In this document: positions 26,703 to 36,461 of the stretch, in pieces | Layout: every line of letters begins with the position of its first letter | Position numbering within the stretch: position 1 is the first letter of the stretch | Assembly (NCBI GenBank): GCA_030431255.1 | Contig: JAUIJL010000013.1 | Coordinates: 62,001-126,000 of the forward strand | From: Thermoanaerobaculia bacterium | Lineage (GTDB): Bacteria > Acidobacteriota > Thermoanaerobaculia > Multivoradales > J023 | Direction of reading: 5' to 3' | Length of the DNA: 64,000 nucleotides | Translations under genes and position numbers: made by a program | Notes under the pieces: generated by a model | Told to the model about the DNA's origin: nothing | Databases searched by the model: none | The model's input: the letters and a program-made list of their open reading frames with translations, nothing else

Positions 26703-27887
26703 ATGACGCAACGGCTCTACTCCTATCTCAAAGATCCATATCTGACCCATCTGCCCACCTGGGTCCTCGAGATCGGTGAGCTCGACGGACGTCCGTTCGT
26801 GATCCTCAACGACACCGTTTTCTATCCGGAAGGCGGAGGGCAGCCCGCGGATCGAGGACGGTTGGGTGAGCTGCGCGTTGTCGACGTTCAAAAAACGGAC
26901 GGCCACATTCGTCATTTCGTTGACGGCCCCGCTCCGACCGTCGGCACTTCCTTCCGGGCCGAGCTGGATTGGTCCCGGCGCTTCGACCATATGCAACAGC
27001 ACTCCGGCCAGCACCTGCTGACCGCCGTCGCGGATCGCCTTTTCGGTTGGAATACCACCTCTTTCCACTTGGGACCGGAGGTCTGTGACATCGAGCTCGA
27101 CACACCGTCCGTGGAGCAGGAGCAGCTCGACGAGATCGAGCGCTTCATCGGTGACGTCGTGCGCGAGGATCGGGCGATCTCGTCGCGTCAAGTGGAGCCG
27201 GAATTCTTGGAGACGTCGAATATCCGCAGCCGTGGATTGCCGCCCGGCCATCGAGGTTTGGTTCGGATCATCGACATCAACGGCCTCGATGAATGCGCCT
27301 GCGGTGGCACCCATTTGAGATCCACGTGCGAGCTCGAGGCGGTCAAATTGCTCGGCACGGAATCCATCCGCGGCGGCACCCGCCTTTTTTGGGTCGCCGG
27401 CCGCCGGGTGCTGGACCGTTTGCACCGACACGAGCTGCGCAACCGTCGCTTGCGGGAACTGCTGGGGGCGGCCGACGAGGAGCTTCCCGAGGTCGCCGAG
27501 CTGAAAATCGAGCAGCAGAAACAAGCTCGGCGACGGCTTCAGCGGCTCGAGCAACGGTGGGCCCAGGCCGCGGCCGAAGCCCTGTCGTCTCGGCAGGGGC
27601 CTTGGGTCGAGGCCCACTTTGAAGAAACCGGCGCCGGTCCCCTGGGCCAGATCGCTCGTACGACCGTGGAGAAGTCGCCGGATCTAGCGGTTTTCCTCAC
27701 CGCCGAAGACGAAAAGGGAGCCTACTTCGTGCTCGCCAAAGGAGAGCAATCCGAGGTTGAGCCGGCGCAAGTCGGTCCTTTGGTCGCGAAGGCCCTGGAC
27801 GGACGCGGAGGGGGGAAAGGCGCCATTTTTCAGGGTCGCGCCAGTTCCTTGGAGCGACGGGACCAAGCCCTCGCCGCACTGTCCTGA
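26703..27887 (+). CDS. AlaX-type alanyl-tRNA editing protein with DHHA1 domain
   Basis: A 394-residue protein matching the editing half of alanyl-tRNA synthetase without the aminoacylation domain. It should hydrolyse Ser-tRNA(Ala) or Gly-tRNA(Ala) in trans. Zinc ligands are visible: His100 and His104 in QQHSGQHLL, Cys200 and His204 in CACGGTH. FYPEGGGQPADRG is the typical N-terminal loop. A coiled-coil (about residues 235-285) leads to a C-terminal DHHA1 domain ending GRGGGKGAIFQG, the tRNA-elbow binding motif. The size fits the long AlaX-L subclass. It lies convergent to the acyl-CoA ligase gene and seems monocistronic. Function is secure at family level; tRNA preference is not known. Confidence 0.9.
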   Translation: MTQRLYSYLKDPYLTHLPTWVLEIGELDGRPFVILNDTVFYPEGGGQPADRGRLGELRVVDVQKTDGHIRHFVDGPAPTVGTSFRAELDWSRRFDHMQQHSGQHLLTAVADRLFGWNTTSFHLGPEVCDIELDTPSVEQEQLDEIERFIGDVVREDRAISSRQVEPEFLETSNIRSRGLPPGHRGLVRIIDINGLDECACGGTHLRSTCELEAVKLLGTESIRGGTRLFWVAGRRVLDRLHRHELRNRRLRELLGAADEELPEVAELKIEQQKQARRRLQRLEQRWAQAAAEALSSRQGPWVEAHFEETGAGPLGQIARTTVEKSPDLAVFLTAEDEKGAYFVLAKGEQSEVEPAQVGPLVAKALDGRGGGKGAIFQGRASSLERRDQALAALS

Positions 27888-27931
27888 TTCTGCTGCGGAC
27901 CGACAGAGGTAGGCCGTCCGTCGGGATCACT

Positions 27932-27988
27932 GCGTAGGGGCGAATCTTGGCTCACTGCGTAGGGGCGAATCTTGTATTCGCCCGCTCA
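27932..27988. repeat. Duplicated GTAGGGGCGAATCTTG repeat
   Basis: ACTGCGTAGGGGCGAATCTTG occurs twice about 26 bases apart, the second running into an inverted match (TATTCGCCC). It belongs to the dispersed palindromic family and sits between two convergent genes, so it may also end transcripts. Confidence 0.7.
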
Positions 27989-27992
27989 GAGG

Positions 27993-29648
<1,656 letters not shown>

Positions 29649-30119
29649 GAAACGTCCTCTATCCTATTAGCTGGAAAGATCCTCTAGGCGAAAACCCAGG
29701 CCGCCGGAGCAGTGAGCTCTAGGCGCAGCGTCAAACGCCGGACCCGCAAGCCGTCAATCCGTTGAGCCAACAGATCTTATAACGATTCTTATGGCGATCC
29801 TCGGGATCTTGCTCGAATACCGGGGCCAACTTGTCCGAAGGGTCAAGCCAGAAGCCGTAATGCGCAATGTAAGACGCCCCTGATGAACTAGATCTATAAG
29901 AGCTCAACAACGACCCTTTCTTGAGTGGCGGAAACGGGTGATGCGAGTGATCCATTCCGATGGACCGATCCATATCCGGAATCACACCGTATCCAGGCCG
30001 TCCTCTGCCGTTCCGATCTAGTCTCTCCGAGCCCAGGCAGTCCTTTTAGGGGGTTGCCGGTCGCCGAGCCGACAAGCTGGTCGCGAAGCCGCAACCGTTC
30101 CGGGGGCAGCCGAAGTCGT

Positions 30120-30149
30120 TTGACAACAAACTTTTTCAGGAGATATTAT
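30120..30149 (+). promoter_or_regulatory. Sigma-70 promoter of an unassigned transcript
   Basis: TTGACA (30120-30125), 18 bases, TATTAT (30144-30149). It is one of the best consensus promoters in the window, yet no gene begins within the next 480 bases. Confidence 0.7.
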
Positions 30150-30152
30150 ACC

Positions 30153-30168
30153 GACCGTTCATTAGGTC
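30153..30168. promoter_or_regulatory. Dyad operator at the start point
   Basis: GACC, eight bases, GGTC within ACCGACCGTTCATTAGGTCA, overlapping the expected transcription start. This form resembles sites of TetR-family lipid regulators, but no regulator gene is nearby. Confidence 0.35.
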
Positions 30169-30178
30169 ACCAGAATAG

Positions 30179-30217
30179 ACTGAAAGATCAAACTGAAAGA
30201 TCAAACTGAAAGATCAA
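30179..30217. repeat. 13-base tandem repeat, three perfect units
   Basis: ACTGAAAGATCAA is repeated three times without change, just downstream of the orphan promoter's start point. Confidence 0.9.
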
Positions 30218-30534
30218 ACAGTGCCGATCCGGCTCGCCCACACTCCATGGGCTCAGGCCGATCATGGCTCCGCGAGGTCTTTCGATTCCGGTCCATATCG
30301 CTGACTCGACCGAGCGCGTCCGGCAGCCTGAACGACGGCACACCCATTAGCGCGCGGCGAGCTGCGATCGCCGAGCCGCTCCCCCCTCCGGCATCGACCT
30401 AACCCATAGGAACCTCGAGAGAGCCCAGGCACCTTTGAAAGCTCACCCGTAAGCGCCTGAAGCTCCTTTCTCAAGAACATTTTTCACATCACCCAAAAAA
30501 TAGCTTCCAAGGCGCATCTCACAAAGTTCTCTTG

Positions 30535-30601
30535 GGAGGGTCGATCCGTCCGCGCAGATGGCACCGCTGCACGGTATTGCCGGACGACCCTCCTTTTTTT
30601 T
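30535..30601 (+). terminator. Strong intrinsic terminator or attenuator
   Basis: GGAGGGTCG (30535-30543) plus TCCG pairs with CGGA plus CGACCCTCC (ending 30593) with a single bulged base, followed by eight T. It lies 38 bases before the ATG of the next gene, so it either ends a non-coding transcript or attenuates that gene. Confidence 0.8.
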
Positions 30602-30639
30602 GGTCACATCTCCGTGGTTGGACCTGGTAGGCTCGGCCC

Positions 30640-31611
30640 ATGAACAGCTCCCTAGAGACCCTGCTCCAAGAAGTCTCCAAGCAAGTAGACCGCGGTGCGA
30701 AGCTCAAAATCATCGTGCCGGAGGACACCGGCATGTTCAAGCTCGACAAGGATTTGGTCCACAACACCAAGCAGATGATCGACGAGACGACGAAGGTCTT
30801 GCTCGACGTCACCGATACCTTCGAGCAATCACCACCGGCGGCAGGCGCGAGCACGACCCTCTCTCCCCAAGAGGTCGCCGACCTGGCTTTCGTCTGCAGA
30901 TCCGAGCTCAAGGAGCTGGCGAAAGAATTCGACGCCGCGGTCACCGATGGGAGTCTTTGGAAGATCGCCGCAGCCAATGATCAGGTGGTCTCGCGGGCGG
31001 TTCGGGCTCTCATCCCCATCGAATCCACATTGCGCGAATACGCCGGCCTCACCAGCTTGCATCGCCAATGGTTCGATCTCGACGACGCCCTGGAAATTCG
31101 TCAACAATTCGCCAACATTTGGATCGAGCTGCGCAAAGACGGCGAGCCGACCGCCGACAGCGTCGACGAGCTGCTGACCCGCATCACCCGCATGATCGCC
31201 GTCCTCAGACGCGATCCCATCTATCCCTATCTACGCATCGACGATCGGCTGGAGATTCGGGCGATCCAAAAAAGAATCTTCGCCTACTTGGAAGATACCT
31301 CTGCCACCCCGGGCGTCGAGGGAATCCGCCTCTTCCAGGACGCCGGCGGTTTCTTCGACCTTTTGATGCACAGTCACCGGCGTGAAGAGCTGGTGGAGAA
31401 CGATCGGTTCCTGATCGACAGCATCTTCCGAGACGTCTTCGAATACGGCGAGGCACCGGAGATCATGCCCGAAGACAGCTTCGACGATCTGCGCTCATTC
31501 GTCGCCATGGATCCCGAGCTGGACGTCCTGCTGCTCAAAGGCGAGCCCAGCGCGGCCGAGCTCTTTCGAGAGCCGCTCAAGCGAATCCGCGAGCAGCTCA
31601 AGAAACATTAG
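30640..31611 (+). CDS. Orphan cytoplasmic protein, 323 residues
   Basis: I do not recognise this protein. It has no signal peptide or membrane span. The N-terminal third is helical and charged (MNSSLETLLQEVSKQVDRGA), followed by a stretch with a Ser/Pro linker near residue 65; the middle contains regular helices (DALEIRQQFANIWIELRKDG, DELLTRITRMIAVLRRD). The last third is acidic (EAPEIMPEDSFDDLRS) and ends LKRIREQLKKH. It lies behind a strong terminator-like hairpin, so its expression may be attenuated. It is convergent with the membrane protein of the ECF operon. Codon use is typical of the window, with no sign of recent transfer. Confidence 0.75.
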   Translation: MNSSLETLLQEVSKQVDRGAKLKIIVPEDTGMFKLDKDLVHNTKQMIDETTKVLLDVTDTFEQSPPAAGASTTLSPQEVADLAFVCRSELKELAKEFDAAVTDGSLWKIAAANDQVVSRAVRALIPIESTLREYAGLTSLHRQWFDLDDALEIRQQFANIWIELRKDGEPTADSVDELLTRITRMIAVLRRDPIYPYLRIDDRLEIRAIQKRIFAYLEDTSATPGVEGIRLFQDAGGFFDLLMHSHRREELVENDRFLIDSIFRDVFEYGEAPEIMPEDSFDDLRSFVAMDPELDVLLLKGEPSAAELFREPLKRIREQLKKH

Positions 31612-31621
31612 GCTCAGGAAG

Positions 31622-31672
31622 CACTGAGCTCAAAAAAACACTGAGCTCAAAAAAACACTGAGCTCAAAAAAA
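31622..31672. repeat. 17-base tandem repeat, three perfect units
   Basis: CACTGAGCTCAAAAAAA is repeated three times between two convergent genes. Each unit has a GAGCTC palindrome and a run of seven A, which reads as T on the minus strand and may help end the ECF operon transcript. Confidence 0.9.
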
Positions 31673-31687
31673 CACCGAGCGACCGCC

Positions 31688-32722
31688 CTACCCCATCTCC
31701 AACCACGGCTCCCGGCGTCCCATCTTGGTGGTCAAAGCTGCACCCACGCCGATGAAGGTGGCCATGGTCCAGGACCAGATGCCCAAATAGGGGATCAGCT
31801 TGAGCACACCGAGGGAGAGCAGACCCCAAGTGGCGGCCGTCAACGGCACCGGTCTCCCCTTGCCCATGCGCCGGTGTAACCAGGCTCCGAGGGCGTGAAA
31901 GACCGCGACCATGCCCCAGAACCGCAACACCAAGGCGACCACCGCCACCAAGACCAACAGCGGCACTCCGAGCAACGCGCCGGAAAATGCGCTGAAGAAG
32001 AGGGCCGTCAGCACCATGGCGGCGACACCGGTCAGGCCGACGAAGAAATTTCGAAAGGGCTCTATCTGCACGGACTCGGAGGTCGAGATCAGCTCGCGGC
32101 GGCCGATGGCCAACACGAAGAGCACCATGAACGACCAAAAAGCCAGCAAAGCCAGGCGAGCTCCGAGCACCAGCCTCGAGGTGGACGGCAGCCCCATGGA
32201 GGGGGCGCCCATGAGGGTCACCCAAAGGTCGGACGCTTCTGGATAGGCCACGGAACGGCCGCCGATCGCCGCACCGGAAGCGGCCTCGATCAAACCACCG
32301 AGCACATAGACGTCACCACCGATCGCCGCGGTTTCCGCCAGCTCGGCGTCACCACCCAAGACGATGAGATCCCCATTGACCTCACCGGAAACCCGCGCAT
32401 TGCCGGAGATGACCACCGCGTGGCTCATGGCCTGGCCTTCCAGCCATAGGTCTCGGCTCAGTGCAACGATTCGGGAACGGGCGAAGCTTCCGGCCTCGAG
32501 ATGATAGGCGGCAGTCGTCTCCACGGGCGACACCTCCACGGGCGACGCCTCGACGGGCGACGCCTCGCTCGACGCCGCGGCTGGGAGGGTGCCGAAGAGT
32601 GTCAGCGCGACGAAACAGAGAACGATAGGCCGTGGAACGCCAAACGCCCCCGAGATTGAGCCGGCCGTTTGAAGGACCGAATCCAGGGGGCGGATGGGAT
32701 GTCGTGAGCGAGCCGTGGTCAC
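31688..32722 (-). CDS. Membrane protein with bactofilin-like N-terminal region
   Basis: A 344-residue exported and membrane-bound protein. The signal sequence (VLCFVALTLFGTLPAAASS) is followed by an ASPVE repeat (three units in DNA), then about 80 residues with a beta-helix pattern (VVISGNARVSGEVNGDLIVL, GGDAELAETAAIGGDVYVLG) as in polymer-forming bactofilin-like domains. Four hydrophobic segments follow (LLAFWSFMVLFVLAIG; MVLTALFFSAFSGALLG; VALVLRFWGMVAVFHALG; a last pair near the end). It is the third gene of the ECF sigma/anti-sigma operon, which suggests an envelope-stress output. A function in shaping or sensing the envelope is inference. Confidence 0.75.
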   Translation of the reverse strand: MTTARSRHPIRPLDSVLQTAGSISGAFGVPRPIVLCFVALTLFGTLPAAASSEASPVEASPVEVSPVETTAAYHLEAGSFARSRIVALSRDLWLEGQAMSHAVVISGNARVSGEVNGDLIVLGGDAELAETAAIGGDVYVLGGLIEAASGAAIGGRSVAYPEASDLWVTLMGAPSMGLPSTSRLVLGARLALLAFWSFMVLFVLAIGRRELISTSESVQIEPFRNFFVGLTGVAAMVLTALFFSAFSGALLGVPLLVLVAVVALVLRFWGMVAVFHALGAWLHRRMGKGRPVPLTAATWGLLSLGVLKLIPYLGIWSWTMATFIGVGAALTTKMGRREPWLEMG

Positions 32723-32750
32723 GATGTTTTAGAGCTCGAGGTGATCGGGC

Positions 32751-33404
32751 TCAAGAGAGATGATCCGTTTCTCCCGGTGGGCTCTCGTTGTGATTTCCAC
32801 CGTGGTAATTCCCACCGTGCCCAGAAGCTTCCTCCGCGACGGGGCGGTGACGGCGGCGCATAAGGGACACAAAGAGGAGGTTGATACAAAGCACCAACAT
32901 GGCCAAAGCCGCCATGCTCATCGGCGAGCCCGCGAGCATCTCTTCCAATCCCATGCCCGCTCCACGCCAAGTGGCGACGGCGACTCCCGCCCCCGCCAAA
33001 GCCGTGGTCTGCATGAAGTCCGCGATCGCGGAACCGGTTCCGATCACCGGATGATCGGCGCTCACTCCCGCCAAGGACCAAGCCGCCCCTAGGGCGAAGA
33101 CCAACATCATCGCCAAGGGCAGTCGCCAGGCCTGGGAACGGGACTTCTGCCACATCTCCAGATCCACCGAGGCCATCACATCGTCGGTAAACGAAGCGCG
33201 CACGTCGGTGTGGTCCTCGGCCAAGGCCCGATGCAAACGTGACCAGCATTCTCGCTCCGCTTTGAGCGCCTGGGCTTCTTGCTCGGATCGGTGCTTCGTC
33301 CGCTCCAGATATTCTCCCAGTCTGGTTTTTTCGGCACCGCCGAGCAATCCCTCGGCGTCCAAATCCATCCAGCTCGCCAGCTCTGCGTGATCGACGGTTT
33401 CCAT
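32751..33404 (-). CDS. Putative membrane-bound anti-sigma factor
   Basis: A 217-residue protein encoded right after the ECF sigma gene, as anti-sigma factors usually are. The N-terminal cytoplasmic part (METVDHAELASWMDLDAEGL) is helical and acidic; no HxxxCxxC zinc motif is present, so it is not the ZAS type. Membrane segments follow (LPLALMLVFALGAAWSLAG-like, MQTTALAGAGVAVATW, MAALAMLVLCINLLFVSL). A His/Asn/Gly-rich tail ends the protein. The start at METVD was chosen from a purine-rich upstream stretch; longer starts up to 33437 are possible. The role is deduced from position and topology, not from a recognised domain. Confidence 0.7.
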   Translation of the reverse strand: METVDHAELASWMDLDAEGLLGGAEKTRLGEYLERTKHRSEQEAQALKAERECWSRLHRALAEDHTDVRASFTDDVMASVDLEMWQKSRSQAWRLPLAMMLVFALGAAWSLAGVSADHPVIGTGSAIADFMQTTALAGAGVAVATWRGAGMGLEEMLAGSPMSMAALAMLVLCINLLFVSLMRRRHRPVAEEASGHGGNYHGGNHNESPPGETDHLS

Positions 33405-33452
33405 CTTCCTTATCCTCATTTCATGCCAGTTGTGCATTCGCCCATCGAGCGG

Positions 33453-34037
33453 TCAATCCGTCAGGAAATCACCGAGTTGATCCTTGAGCATCTGACGTCC
33501 ACGGAACAACTTATTCTTGACGGTTCCCAAAGGCATCTCTTTCATCGATGCGATCTCGTCGTAGGAGAGCTCGCCGTAATGCCTCAAGGTGATCAGCTCT
33601 TTGTACTCCCAAGGCAAATCATCAATCGCCTGACGAATCGCCGATCCTCTCTCGACGTTTCTGACATCTTGATACGGCGTCGGATCCTGACCGGGAAGCT
33701 CCCAATCCCCACCGTCGCCATCCGCGTCGTCGCGGTGGATCGATACCAGCTTGAGACGACGCTTACGAATCATGTCGATGGCGGCGTTTTGTGCCACTCG
33801 GAATAACCAGGTCGAGAAACGGTACTTGGGATCGAAGCGATCAAGTGCACCATAAATCTTGACAAAAACTTCCTGCGCCAAGTCGTGTGCATCTTCCTCG
33901 TTCCGCAACATCCGGTGCAAATAGCTCACCAGACGCCCTTGGTACCGACCCACGAGGTCCGCGAACAGCTCGGGACGGCCATCGAGAATCGAGGCAACCA
34001 GCTCTTCGTCGGTCGGATGAACGGGTCTTCTCGACAT
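33453..34037 (-). CDS. ECF-type RNA polymerase sigma factor
   Basis: A 194-residue sigma factor of the RpoE group. Region 2 is clear (EDAHDLAQEVFVKIYGALDR, then RFSTWLFRVAQNAAIDMIRK), and region 4 closes the protein with a helix-turn-helix (YKELITLRHYGELSYDEIAS, MPLGTVKNKLFRGRQML). It directs transcription of stress or envelope genes. It heads an operon with an anti-sigma factor and a membrane protein. A candidate ECF-type promoter lies directly in front of the ATG, which would give autoregulation with nearly no leader; no ribosome site is visible, in line with that. Confidence 0.93.
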   Translation of the reverse strand: MSRRPVHPTDEELVASILDGRPELFADLVGRYQGRLVSYLHRMLRNEEDAHDLAQEVFVKIYGALDRFDPKYRFSTWLFRVAQNAAIDMIRKRRLKLVSIHRDDADGDGGDWELPGQDPTPYQDVRNVERGSAIRQAIDDLPWEYKELITLRHYGELSYDEIASMKEMPLGTVKNKLFRGRQMLKDQLGDFLTD

Positions 34038-34044
34038 AGGCTAG

Positions 34045-34072
34045 GTACGCAGCGGTTTTCGGAAGGTTGCAA
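34045..34072 (-). promoter_or_regulatory. Candidate ECF autoregulatory promoter
   Basis: On the minus strand TTGCAACCTT (34063-34072) and GCGTAC (34045-34050) match the form AAC-rich -35 and CGT-type -10 of many ECF promoters, with about 15 bases between the cores. The start point would fall within a few bases of the sigma gene ATG. Confidence 0.5.
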
Positions 34073-34095
34073 AGGGTTTCACGAATCTGCTTTCT

Positions 34096-36198
34096 CTACT
34101 CGGAGATTCGATAGACACGACGAATCTTCTGGCCTTGAATCCATTGTCTCAACAGGTCCCGGCCCTCGATGACGCGTCCGAAAATCGTATATCCCCCGTC
34201 TAGATGCGGCTGGGGGGTGATGGTCAAAAAGAACTGGCTGCCGGCCGTATCCGGACCGGCGTGAGCCATGCCGAGCATCCCCGCCTCGTAACGCAGAAGG
34301 TTGAGCTCATCGCGCAGAGAATAGCCGGGACCACCCGCCCCGTCTCCCCGCGGATCCCCTCCTTGCACCACAAAGTCGGGAACGATGCGGTGGAATCGTA
34401 AGCCATCGTAGAACCCTTGATCCGCCAGCTGCTGGAAGCTCAAACACGTCAACGGCGCCTCGCTGCAAGCGAGCTCTACCGTCAGAGTGCCGAGATCCGT
34501 TTCCAGACCATAGCGGACCGGCGAGCCCGTGCGGGCGACGATCTGCCGATAGGACTCGATCGTTCGCCGCGACTCGACCTTGCCCAAAGGGGGCGGATCC
34601 TGGCCCAAGGCCCTCAGCGCGGACGCCGCTTCCCGGCGGGTCAGATAGTCGGCGTCTCGGGAAATTTCGGCCAATAGGTCCAAAATCGCCCCTCGCTCGT
34701 GAATAGCGGTCGGGCTCTCCGCCCTTTTGCCGAGGGCTTTCACCGCCGCCAGTCGGACGTCGGGCGCGCGATCGGCCACGGCTCGCTGGTAGGCCGAGGC
34801 GAGCATGTCGTAGGGCAGGCTCGGCGTATCTTCCGCCCAGTCCAAGACGGTGGAGCGAACCACGAAATCGTCATCGGCAAGGCCGAGGCGAGCGGCGTCC
34901 AGAGGGTCTTCGGAAATCTTCAACAGCTCGTCGATGGCGGCGGCCCGCACCCCCGGGCTCGACGCCTCGGCTCCGGCGATCACCAGCTCGTCCTCTCCGA
35001 TGAGGGCCGCGGCGCGGACCGCGGCGACCCGCAAGGACATCACCTCCGATCGAGCCGCGTCGGCCACCACCAGCAAAATTCTCGGATCCGCGGCCTGGGC
35101 GAGCGCCATCAACGCCAGCTCCCGCTCCCGCACCTGACCCTCGCGGACATAGGTTTCCAGCCGTGAGCCGATCGCCTCGTCCAGGAGCCATACCGAGGAG
35201 GCTTCAATGGCCATGATCCGCACGTCGGCCCGCGGATCGTCCAACAGCTCCAGGATTCTCGGTCGCCAATCGTCGGGCGCCGGAGCCGTGGCGGCGTCCA
35301 CCAAGCGCTTGGCCGAGCGCAGCGCATGGATCGTCGGACCGGGACGGACGTCGTCGAGCAGAGGTCGAAGGAGCTGCAGGTCGGCGCGTTCTCCGACGAT
35401 ACCGAGGGCCCGCGCGGCAAGCCCTCGAATCCACGGGTCCGGGTCGTCCACCAGCTGCCGGATCCACGGCAGGCCCTCCGGTCGGGGTAGACGACACAGG
35501 GCATAGGCCGCCATCGGTCTGAGCTCCGGCTCCGCCAGCCCTTGCTCCGCCCATCGGACGACGGCCACGGTGTCGAATCGGAAGAGGCTGGGCATCAATC
35601 GGGAAAGAATTTCGCCGCTCGGGGCTTCGAGCAGCCGCTGGATCACCCGATCCAAGGGAATGCCGGCCTTCGCCGCCCCTTCCACGGCGAGACGGCCGAT
35701 TTCGGGATCGGTATCCGCCATGGCGGCGAGCAGAGTTTGGGCCGCCACCCGATCCCCCTTCTCCGCCAGCTCGCCCATGGCGAATATGGCTGCCCGGCGA
35801 ACCTCTGGATCGACGTCACCGGCCAAGGATTGCAACGCGGGACCCGTGCGAGGGTCCCCGACCCTGCCCAAAGTCAAAGCCAGCTCGCGACGCAACGTCG
35901 GTCCGGCGGACGCCGCGGCCGCCACCGTGACCGGGTCCAGAAACTTCTGGTCCGACATCAACAACAACAAAGCCCGAAGCTCATGACTTTGCGCATCGAG
36001 GAGGTCGCCGCTCGCCTTCGGCCCGGTTTGCGGTGTGGTTTCGGGAGACCCGGCGCCGGCTCCGCAGCCGAGCGCGCCGAGGACCGCAGCCGTCAATAGA
36101 AGTAGCTGCGTGGATCGCGAGAGTCTCGTCAGAAGGGTTGCGTTGGTAGACGCGCTGGAGGCGGGGATAAAGTCCCGACGGGCCTTTCGGTGAATCAT
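34096..36198 (-). CDS. HEAT-repeat lipoprotein fused to a cyclophilin domain
   Basis: A 700-residue envelope protein. The N-terminus has a lipobox (LLTAAVLGALGCGAG). About 480 residues of HEAT-like repeats follow (LTLGRVGDPRTGPALQSL, EVRRAAIFAMGELAEKGD, PWIRGLAARALGIVGERA). The last 150 residues form a cyclophilin-type peptidyl-prolyl isomerase: FHRIVPDFVVQGGDPRGDG, GMLGMAHAGPDTAGSQFF and GYTIFGRVIEG include the usual catalytic Arg/Phe/Gln set. It may bind client proteins through the HEAT array and isomerise proline bonds at the outer or inner membrane surface. It stands alone upstream of the ECF operon. Start MIHRKARRD was preferred over a longer frame; neither has a strong ribosome site. 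Confidence 0.88.
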   Translation of the reverse strand: MIHRKARRDFIPASSASTNATLLTRLSRSTQLLLLTAAVLGALGCGAGAGSPETTPQTGPKASGDLLDAQSHELRALLLLMSDQKFLDPVTVAAAASAGPTLRRELALTLGRVGDPRTGPALQSLAGDVDPEVRRAAIFAMGELAEKGDRVAAQTLLAAMADTDPEIGRLAVEGAAKAGIPLDRVIQRLLEAPSGEILSRLMPSLFRFDTVAVVRWAEQGLAEPELRPMAAYALCRLPRPEGLPWIRQLVDDPDPWIRGLAARALGIVGERADLQLLRPLLDDVRPGPTIHALRSAKRLVDAATAPAPDDWRPRILELLDDPRADVRIMAIEASSVWLLDEAIGSRLETYVREGQVRERELALMALAQAADPRILLVVADAARSEVMSLRVAAVRAAALIGEDELVIAGAEASSPGVRAAAIDELLKISEDPLDAARLGLADDDFVVRSTVLDWAEDTPSLPYDMLASAYQRAVADRAPDVRLAAVKALGKRAESPTAIHERGAILDLLAEISRDADYLTRREAASALRALGQDPPPLGKVESRRTIESYRQIVARTGSPVRYGLETDLGTLTVELACSEAPLTCLSFQQLADQGFYDGLRFHRIVPDFVVQGGDPRGDGAGGPGYSLRDELNLLRYEAGMLGMAHAGPDTAGSQFFLTITPQPHLDGGYTIFGRVIEGRDLLRQWIQGQKIRRVYRISE

Positions 36199-36258
36199 GG
36201 GCGAGATCCTATGTGTTCCGGGCGCGGGGTGCAAAACCGACCGCGCTCCCTTCCATTG

Positions 36259-36330
36259 AATCCACCACTAAATCCACTAAATCCACTAAATCCACTAAAT
36301 CCACTAAATCCACAAATGAATCCACCACGC
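36259..36330. repeat. 9-base tandem repeat
   Basis: TAAATCCAC is repeated five times without change (36269-36313), with related AATCCACCAC on both sides. It lies between the divergent HEAT-cyclophilin and ccmA genes. Confidence 0.9.
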
Positions 36331-36356
36331 TGAACGACCCCTCGCCCAACCCATCG

Positions 36357-36414
36357 ATGAGCCCCATCCATGAGCCCCATCCATGAGCCCCATCCATGAG
36401 CCCCATCCATGAGC
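36357..36414. repeat. 13-base tandem repeat in the ccmA leader
   Basis: ATGAGCCCCATCC occurs four times in a row with a partial fifth copy. Each copy brings an ATG, and the one at 36396 is in frame with ccmA, so copy number could alter the N-terminus or translation. Confidence 0.9.
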
Positions 36415-36461
36415 AAGGTGAAAGATTCGTGCAACCGACCGTCCCCACCTATAATCCATCC

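Larger units (their letters stand above)
29649..30639. other. Gene-free region of 1 kb with promoter and terminator
   Basis: Composition is less GC-rich than the flanks. A minus-strand frame of 84 codons (29731-29985) is the only sizeable one without an obvious shadow, but it has no ribosome site or familiar sequence, so it is not called. The plus strand carries a good promoter (30120-30149), a dyad at its start point, three 13-base repeats and a strong terminator (30535-30601), all listed separately. Together they suggest a non-coding transcript or a long regulated leader for the next gene. Confidence 0.6.

Noticed and set aside
29731-29985. Minus-strand 84-codon frame in the 1-kb gap
   Set aside because: No ribosome site, no familiar sequence and no neighbour link; mentioned in the gap entry but not called.
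36259-36414. CRISPR-like appearance of repeats before ccmA
   Set aside because: Units are directly adjacent with no spacers and only 9 or 13 bases long, and no cas gene is present.
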